Assembly (NCBI RefSeq): GCF_019977735.1
Contig: NZ_AP025018.1
Location: 10,854,580-10,918,579, forward strand
Direction of reading: 5' to 3'
Length of the DNA stretch: 64,000 nt
From: Calothrix sp. PCC 7716
GTDB taxonomy: Bacteria; Cyanobacteriota; Cyanobacteriia; Cyanobacteriales; Nostocaceae
The position numbers and the translations under genes were made by a program. Below, piece after piece: positions 58,769 through 64,000 of this stretch. Below the pieces are notes generated by a model. That model saw only the letters and a list, made by a program, of their open reading frames with translations, was not told the origin of the DNA and searched no databases. Each line of letters begins with the position of its first letter. Within the stretch, counting starts at the first letter, position 1.

Positions 58769-59956
58769 ATGAAATTTTGTATAGTAACTCCATACGTTAT
58801 TAAAGGTGATGGTCAAGGTCGGGTCAACTACGAAATTGTCTGGGAAGCTATTCGTCGCGGTCACGAAGTAACTTTAGTAGCGAGAAAAATAGCCCCAGAG
58901 CTTCAGGAACAAAGCTTAGTCAAGTTTATAAATTTTGATGTAGAGAAGTTTCCAACGGCATTAGTTAAAGAAATGATGTTTTCGAGTCAAAGTGCCGCAT
59001 GGTTGTATAAACATCGTCACGAGTTTGACTTAGTACAAATTTGTGGTGCAGTAACTTCATTTCCTGCCGATGTAAACACCTCGCACTTTGTCCATACATC
59101 ATGGCGCCGTTCTCATGTACATACTGCCCGTATGAATCTAAATTTTTATGGGCTTTATCATTGGGTTTATAGCACATGCAACGCTTACTGGGAAAAGCAA
59201 GCGTATCGAAAAGCGAAGGTATCGATTGCAGTATCAGACAAAGTTAAACAAGAATTAATCAATGACGTTGATATAGAAGCTAAACGCATTCGCGTCATTC
59301 ATAATGGCGTTGATGTAAATGAATTTTTTCCTGGAGTTAGTGACCGTGAGCAACTTGGGTTGCCAGTTGAGAAAAATTTGGCACTTTTTGTAGGTGACAT
59401 TCGCACAAATCGCAAAAACTTGGACACGGTATTGAAAGCTCTTGTCAGAGTACCCTCATTACATTTGGTTGTTTTAGGAGATACATCTGGTAGTCCGTAT
59501 CCTAAAATCGCAGAAAATTTAGGGTTGAATGACCGTGTATATTTTGCTGGTTTCCGTCGCGATGTTGCCAAAATTATGAGAGCGGTCGATTTTTTTGTAT
59601 TACCATCGCGGTATGAAGCATGTACTTTAGTATTGCTTGAGGCAATGGCATCAGGACTTCCTGTCATTACAGCAGCAAGTGCTGGAGGAGCAGAGCTAGT
59701 TACACCCGAATCTGGTTTTGTATTAGCAGACTCAGATGATGTAGAAACATTAGCGATTGCGCTTAATACTTTAGCTTTGGATACCGAACTTAGAACTAAA
59801 ATGGGTGAAACTGCTCGTATAGTAGCTGAACAAAATACCTGGGAAAGTAAAGCACAGCATTACATCAACTTATTTGAACAATTCGTTAATGACGAACATT
59901 ATCGTAATTGTTGTGATACATCACCTGTTGAACAGCGTATTATGCTAAAAGCCTAA
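58769..59956 (+). CDS. Family 4 glycosyltransferase
   Basis: A 395-residue GT-B glycosyltransferase. The N-terminal MKFCIVTPYVIKGDGQGRVN is the acceptor-domain start; VIHNGVDVNEFFPGV is the hinge motif. LALFVGDIRTNRKNLDTVLKAL and PSRYEACTLVLLEAMASGLPVI supply the donor site with the Glu-x7-Glu pair. It is the last glycosyltransferase of the HEP-type region and is transcribed alone. It probably adds one of the later sugars or side branches. The gene is followed within 30 bases by an inverted repeat pair. Confidence 0.9.
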   Translation: MKFCIVTPYVIKGDGQGRVNYEIVWEAIRRGHEVTLVARKIAPELQEQSLVKFINFDVEKFPTALVKEMMFSSQSAAWLYKHRHEFDLVQICGAVTSFPADVNTSHFVHTSWRRSHVHTARMNLNFYGLYHWVYSTCNAYWEKQAYRKAKVSIAVSDKVKQELINDVDIEAKRIRVIHNGVDVNEFFPGVSDREQLGLPVEKNLALFVGDIRTNRKNLDTVLKALVRVPSLHLVVLGDTSGSPYPKIAENLGLNDRVYFAGFRRDVAKIMRAVDFFVLPSRYEACTLVLLEAMASGLPVITAASAGGAELVTPESGFVLADSDDVETLAIALNTLALDTELRTKMGETARIVAEQNTWESKAQHYINLFEQFVNDEHYRNCCDTSPVEQRIMLKA

Positions 59957-59982
59957 AAGTAGACATTACAAAATAAAATCTT

Positions 59983-60049
59983 AGAAACCGGGTTTCTTTG
60001 TTTAAATCTGTGATAAAAAATCACGATTTGACGTAGAAACCCGGTTTCT
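59983..60049. repeat. Inverted pair of AGAAACCGGGTTTCT elements
   Basis: AGAAACCGGGTTTCT at 59983-59997 and its reverse complement at 60035-60049 have the same 37-base spacing as the pair at 41925. They lie in the 342-base gap before tolC; the rest of the gap holds only a small GTTAGCAGCTAAC palindrome near 60126. Confidence 0.8.
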
Positions 60050-60298
60050 TTAGATTGAGTTTATACATAATTTACATAGCATACAAAATTACTATTGTAT
60101 TTAAGAATGTGTTTAAAATCTAATAGTTAGCAGCTAACAGTTAACAAAGCCATTTTGAGATTAGCTTATAGTTTATTTCGCTTATGAATGTGCATCATTA
60201 TAAACCAGCAACTAGATTGACTTCAAATGTCGCTACACCTTGAAGTTAGTTTCTGTAAGTTCTCCACATATCGCTGATACACCCAACACGCACCGTCT

Positions 60299-61864
60299 AT
60301 GAATCTATACCGATTTCTGCTGCATTCTTCTTGGGTTGCTATTGCCTTAGCTTTTTTGTTCCCCACATCAATTAAAAATGCTGAAGCTAAAACTGTAACA
60401 GCACAAAAAAGTAAAGTTGGGGAAATAGATAGGGATAATATAAAACTTAAAAAAGAAGAAATCAAACCTATCACACAAGAAGCAGCAAAACTAGGAGGAA
60501 TAGTTTCTCTGTCTCCTGCTCCCTCTTCTCCTGATAACCTTTCTGTTCCCTCTACCCCTCCTCTACCTGCTTCACCCCCTGAGCTACTGTTTCCAAGTAA
60601 AGCAGAAGAAGTTCAAATTCGACAAAACCAAGCAATAACGCTGACTCAAGCATTAGAAATTGCGCGTCGAAACAATCCTCAACTGCAAACCTCGCTACTC
60701 GAACTTGAGCGCAGTCAAGCATCACTACGAGAGTCGCAAGCTGCACTGTATCCAACTATTGGTATAAACGGTAGCATTACAAACAGTAAATCTGCTAGTG
60801 ACCAACTTTCTGTAGACTCAGGTGTGGCGCCTCCAGGTAGTGATAAAGCGAGAACTGCTTTTAACGGTAGAGCCGAAGTTAATTACAACATTTATACTTC
60901 AGGTCGCAGAGCAGCAAGCATTCGTCAAGCAGAAGAACAGCTAAGAATTGACGAGTTGAGTGTAGAAACGCGGTATCAAGAAATTAAGCTGCAAGTAACT
61001 AGTCGTTACTATGATTTACAAGCTGCTGACGAACAAGTTCGTATTAGTAGTGCAGCAACAGAAAACGCAAGTGCGAGTTTACGTGATGCTCAAGCACTTG
61101 AACGTGCGGGTGTTGGTACAAGGTTTGACGTACTGCGTTCGCAGGTAAATTTTGCCAATGCTCAACAAGATTTAGCAAACGCGCGTGCTAGACAGCAAAT
61201 ATCACAGCGGCAATTAGTTGCACTACTAAACATACCGCAAACACTCAATATAACTACTGCCGACCGAGTAGAAATAGCAGGGTTATGGAACCAAAAATTA
61301 GAACAAACAATAATTCAAGCGTTTCAAAACAGACCTGAGTTACAACAGCGTTTAGCAGAACGTAATATAGGTGAACAACGACGTAAATTTGCTTTAGGAC
61401 AACTTGGTCCACAAGTTGCCTTAGTTGCCAGTTACGACGTATTAGACCAGTACAACGACAATGTTGGCGCCACAGATGGATACTCAGTAGGAGTACGTGC
61501 AAATTGGAACTTATTTGATGGAGGAGCAGCAAGAGCGCAAGCAGCACAAGCAAAAGCAAATATTGCTATAGCAGAAAGCAACTTTGCAAACCAACGTAAC
61601 CAAATACGCTTTGAAGTCGAACAATACTATGCTCAATTACAATCAAATTTAGACAACGTGCAAACCGCAACAGCAGCAGTAGACCAAGCAGTTGAAGCAC
61701 TACGACTCGCACGTTTACGCTTTCAAGCTGGTGTTGGTACTCAAACCGACGTTATCGCAGCAGAAAACGACCTCACGCGCGCACAAGGTAATCGCATCAC
61801 TGCTATCTTAGACTACAACCGCGCGTTCGCAAACCTACAACGTTCCGTTTCCGCTAAAACCTAA
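60299..61864 (+). CDS. TolC family outer membrane efflux protein
   Basis: A 521-residue protein. A signal peptide (residues 1-30; LHSSWVAIALAFLFPTSIKNAEA) is followed by a variable, Pro/Ser-rich region (about 60-100; SPAPSSPDNLSVPSTPPLPA), then two OEP repeats (about 120-310 and 320-515) with TLTQALEIARRNNPQLQTSL, AGVGTRFDVLRSQVNFANAQ and AGVGTQTDVIAAENDLTRAQ. Each OEP repeat contributes coiled-coil helices and beta-strands to the trimeric channel. The Anabaena homologue HgdD works with the DevBCA exporter in heterocyst glycolipid deposition and with multidrug pumps; this gene's partner pump is not in the window. The start ATG at 60299 gives a complete signal peptide. Confidence 0.92.
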   Translation: MNLYRFLLHSSWVAIALAFLFPTSIKNAEAKTVTAQKSKVGEIDRDNIKLKKEEIKPITQEAAKLGGIVSLSPAPSSPDNLSVPSTPPLPASPPELLFPSKAEEVQIRQNQAITLTQALEIARRNNPQLQTSLLELERSQASLRESQAALYPTIGINGSITNSKSASDQLSVDSGVAPPGSDKARTAFNGRAEVNYNIYTSGRRAASIRQAEEQLRIDELSVETRYQEIKLQVTSRYYDLQAADEQVRISSAATENASASLRDAQALERAGVGTRFDVLRSQVNFANAQQDLANARARQQISQRQLVALLNIPQTLNITTADRVEIAGLWNQKLEQTIIQAFQNRPELQQRLAERNIGEQRRKFALGQLGPQVALVASYDVLDQYNDNVGATDGYSVGVRANWNLFDGGAARAQAAQAKANIAIAESNFANQRNQIRFEVEQYYAQLQSNLDNVQTATAAVDQAVEALRLARLRFQAGVGTQTDVIAAENDLTRAQGNRITAILDYNRAFANLQRSVSAKT

Positions 61865-61890
61865 AACCATATTTGTCATTCGTCCTTATT

Positions 61891-61964
61891 TGTCATTCTG
61901 AGCAAAGCGAAGAATCTTAAAAATTTCGAGACTTACGAGATGCTTCACTGCGTTCAGCATGACA
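61891..61964. repeat. TGTCATTCTGAGC...GCATGACA dispersed hairpin
   Basis: TGTCATTCTGAGCAAAGCG (61891-61909) and the roughly complementary CACTGCGTTCAGCATGACA (61946-61964) form an imperfect inverted repeat, a dispersed type seen in many bacterial genomes. It lies just after tolC and may act as a terminator. A shorter TTTGTCATTC stretch precedes it. Confidence 0.6.
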
Positions 61965-62051
61965 ATGAATTGATATTTTTCAATATAGCTGATGAGGTTA
62001 TAAAATTACTTCAAGAGTTTTCAAGCTGAAATAATATCTCATGTGCAAGCA

Positions 62052-62199
62052 TTAGCTGTTTAGTCTTGATTGTAATTCTTGTAATTGTTCTAATAATGGT
62101 GGTAAATCTCTTTGAATCGTCTCCCAAATAATTTCTAAATTCATTTCGCGCGCGTCGTGTATGTCAGAAATTAATCTTACACAACTTAATCCTGGTTCA
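62052..62199 (-). pseudogene. Remnant of a HepT-like (DUF86) gene
   Basis: On the minus strand the frame reads EPGLSCVRLISDIHDARE then MNLEIIWETIQRDLPPLLEQ and LQELQSRLNS and stops at 62052. The second half is the C-terminal helix of HepT/DUF86 proteins (MNT-HepT toxin-antitoxin RNase family). The preceding active-site region is missing or scrambled, and a palindromic repeat (62202-62226) begins at the broken end. It should be non-functional. Confidence 0.6.
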
Positions 62200-62201
62200 A
62201 A

Positions 62202-62226
62202 GTAGGGTGGGCAGTGCCCACCGTAC
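62202..62226. repeat. GTAGGGTGGGCAGTGCCCACC palindrome
   Basis: GTAGGGTGGG, CAGTG, CCCACCGTAC is almost identical to the copy at 56031. It lies at the break of the HepT remnant. A further palindrome, GCACAGGC-TAGAA-GCCTATGC (62238-62258), follows and reaches the stop codon of the P-type ATPase gene. Confidence 0.75.
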
Positions 62227-62257
62227 AAATGTATACTGCACAGGCTAGAAGCCTATG

Positions 62258-64000
62258 CTACATGACAACTGCTGGTTGTAACTCGTGTTCTTTGGTGGGT
62301 GTGTATGTGTAATTGGATTTGTCTTCGCTATTGGGCAGAATTGTGATGTATTTGCCGTCTAAGTTGCGATTACGTGATACCAATTCTTTACGACCCTCGT
62401 TAACTAAGAACGGAAGCACTGCACTGGCGCCAATAACCACCATATCTACTACGTTAATTGGTGCGATTTGCAACAAACCTTTGAGTCCAGGTACGGTTGC
62501 GGCAGCGATTTGTAGTGCAAAAGAACCACCCAAGGCAATATTTAGATATTTGTTTTGTGGTAGTCTCTTACCGCTAAATATGCTGTGGGTTTGCGAACGG
62601 CAACTGAGCGCGTACATTAACTGTGCCATTGTCAAGCTCATAAAGCCAATGGTGCTGGCAGTTGCTCCCATACCATAACGGTTAATAGCATAACCATAGG
62701 CGCCTAAAGCACTTGCTGACATTATCGCTGACTCGCCAACAATGCGTCGGAAGTCAGAATTTTTGATAATTGGTTCAGATGGGTCACGGGGTGGCGCCAG
62801 TAATACATCTGGTTCAGGAGCTTCCATTGCCAGTCCGAGCGCAGGGAAGATATCTGTTACTAAGTTCAACCATAGTAACTGCATAGCTGTCATTGGTTCA
62901 CCTATACCAGCAGCAGTTGCAGCGAGCATCACCATAATTTCACTGGTGTTGGTTGATAGTAAAAAGTGAACCGATTTACGAATGTTGTTGTAAATTGTAC
63001 GTCCATGACTAACGGCTATAATCATGGTTTCGAGGTTGTCGTCTTCGAGGATAATATCCGCCACTTCACGGGCAACATCGGTGCCACTATGTCCCATTGC
63101 AATACCAACATTAGCAGCTTTGAGCGCGGGAGCATCATTAATTCCATCCCCGGTCATTGCTACTATTTTACCTGTGCTTTGCTGTGCTTGGACGATTTGC
63201 AATTTGTTCGCAGGACTAATACGTGCAAAAACATTTACTCGGTCGCACAGTCCTTTAACAACTTCTGGGTCAACTTGTTCGAGGTGGGTTGAGTCGAGAA
63301 TTTCTAGCTGTTTGCCTTGGCTAAGATTTAGTTCTTTACCAATAGCATAAGCTGTTGGACTTTGATCCCCAGTAATCATTACGGTGTTGATACCTGCTGA
63401 GTGGAAATCTCCCATCAATTCCTTCACACCTTTACGGATGGGGTCTGCCATTCCCACAAGTCCCAACCAAATTAATTCACTTTCAGTGTTAATTTCATCC
63501 GAATCTTGAATTAAATAAGCAATTCCAAGAACACGCAGTGCTTTACCTGCCATGTCCTCGTTATCGTTCTCAATTAACTGTCTATCAGCATTGGTTAAAG
63601 GTATTTGCTGACCGTTTTTGAGTTGATGACTACATAGCGCTAATACTTCAGATGGACTACCTTTAACTGCAACAAGTTTTTGATTGTTGTCAGGAGTATT
63701 ATGTAGCGTCACCATGTAGTTACGCGCTTGCGAACGGTGACTAATTTTCTGCAACGGATAATTTTCGCGCAGACTATTTACATTCACTCCAGCATTTATT
63801 GCTAAGTCGATAAGCGCGTTCTCTGTTGAAGAACCTTTTACAGTGTAATTGTGTTCTTTGTTTTCCTTTTTCTCTTTAACCTTTTCCTTTTCTTCAATAA
63901 TGCTTTCGTTGCAAAGTACCAAGACATGCATTAACTTCAGCACTTGCTCGTTGCTATAAGGATTAATAGACTCATCCCCATCGCGCAACTTATCTTCTGC
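62258..64000 (-). CDS. P-type cation-transporting ATPase, C-terminal part (open at right edge)
   Basis: About 580 residues of a P2-type ATPase (Ca2+/cation, PacL-like). The frame stays open to the window edge, so the N-terminal actuator, first membrane helices and phosphorylation-site DKTGT lie outside. Visible are the nucleotide-binding KGSPSEVL, the P-domain VMITGDQSPTAYAIG and the hinge TGDGINDAPALKAANVGIAMG. Helices M5-M6 contain LLSTNTSEIMVMLAA and LLWLNLVTDIFPALGLA, with the N-x-x-D of M6 used for cation binding. The C-terminal helices and a polar tail follow. A stretch of Lys/Glu (EEKEKVKEKKENKEH) near the visible N-terminus is an unusual insertion. Ion specificity is not certain. Confidence 0.9.
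   Translation of the reverse strand, partial: AEDKLRDGDESINPYSNEQVLKLMHVLVLCNESIIEEKEKVKEKKENKEHNYTVKGSSTENALIDLAINAGVNVNSLRENYPLQKISHRSQARNYMVTLHNTPDNNQKLVAVKGSPSEVLALCSHQLKNGQQIPLTNADRQLIENDNEDMAGKALRVLGIAYLIQDSDEINTESELIWLGLVGMADPIRKGVKELMGDFHSAGINTVMITGDQSPTAYAIGKELNLSQGKQLEILDSTHLEQVDPEVVKGLCDRVNVFARISPANKLQIVQAQQSTGKIVAMTGDGINDAPALKAANVGIAMGHSGTDVAREVADIILEDDNLETMIIAVSHGRTIYNNIRKSVHFLLSTNTSEIMVMLAATAAGIGEPMTAMQLLWLNLVTDIFPALGLAMEAPEPDVLLAPPRDPSEPIIKNSDFRRIVGESAIMSASALGAYGYAINRYGMGATASTIGFMSLTMAQLMYALSCRSQTHSIFSGKRLPQNKYLNIALGGSFALQIAAATVPGLKGLLQIAPINVVDMVVIGASAVLPFLVNEGRKELVSRNRNLDGKYITILPNSEDKSNYTYTPTKEHELQPAVVM

Noticed and set aside
62313-63350. Several open frames on the plus strand opposite the P-type ATPase
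   Set aside because: They lie antisense to a well-conserved coding sequence, lack ribosome binding sites and show no family features.

Overview
The window comes from a filamentous, heterocyst-forming cyanobacterium (Nostocales type). The evidence is a cyanobacterial Rubisco activase carrying a Rubisco-small-subunit-like tail, a PatA-type response regulator pair, a HepC/HepA-type heterocyst polysaccharide locus embedded in a large sugar and glycosyltransferase island, a TolC-type outer membrane channel, and many short tandem and palindromic intergenic repeats typical of this group. The usual cyanobacterial palindrome GCGATCGC (HIP1) was not seen. Instead GGCGCC is strewn through genes and spacers, about 90 copies by eye. 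No rRNA, tRNA, CRISPR array or prophage was found. Layout, left part: 1-1.04 kb holds a hypothetical gene open at the left edge and a PIN-like protein. 1.3-9.6 kb is a cluster of three large leucine-rich-repeat-variant (LRV) proteins enclosing a MoxR-type AAA ATPase and a metallopeptidase-like/VWA protein. 9.6-13.1 kb holds housekeeping and small genes: QueF, a phasin-like protein, a YciI-like protein, a 2H phosphoesterase and two tandem small membrane proteins. 13.4-22.6 kb is a lasso peptide cluster in the order B2 protease, RRE (B1), cyclase (C), precursor (A), HPr-kinase-like kinase (K), PRMT-like methyltransferase (M), ABC exporter (D). An IS66-family element with 8-bp target duplications is inserted in the 3' end of the methyltransferase gene. 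Layout, middle part: 22.8-24.4 kb is Rubisco activase; 24.7-25.5 kb holds two decayed DUF2887/Rpn-type nuclease genes; 26.0-28.7 kb has a YciI protein and pheT; 29-31.8 kb has a repetitive acidic protein and the PatA-like/receiver pair. 32.4-36.2 kb is a VWA - PP2C phosphatase - protein kinase triad (TerY-P type). Layout, right part: 36.8-60 kb matches in content and order the heterocyst envelope polysaccharide (HEP) island known from Anabaena PCC 7120: cytidylyltransferase, LhgO-like oxidase, epimerase, glycosyltransferases, RmlC, SAF-domain oxidoreductase, Wzc-like copolymerase, HepC, HepA, more glycosyltransferases, a Wzy-like polymerase, a beta-propeller protein on the other strand and a final GT4. 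The TolC gene and the C-terminal part of a P-type cation ATPase, cut by the right edge, close the window. How the genes work together: the lasso genes make, thread, tailor and export one ribosomal peptide with a predicted 8-residue ring. The HEP genes make nucleotide sugars, assemble a lipid-linked repeat unit (HepC initiating, glycosyltransferases extending), polymerise it (Wzy/Wzc) and export it (HepA). The most unusual points are the IS66-truncated PRMT-like tailoring enzyme in the lasso cluster, the LRV-MoxR-VWA locus, and the replacement of HIP1 by GGCGCC.
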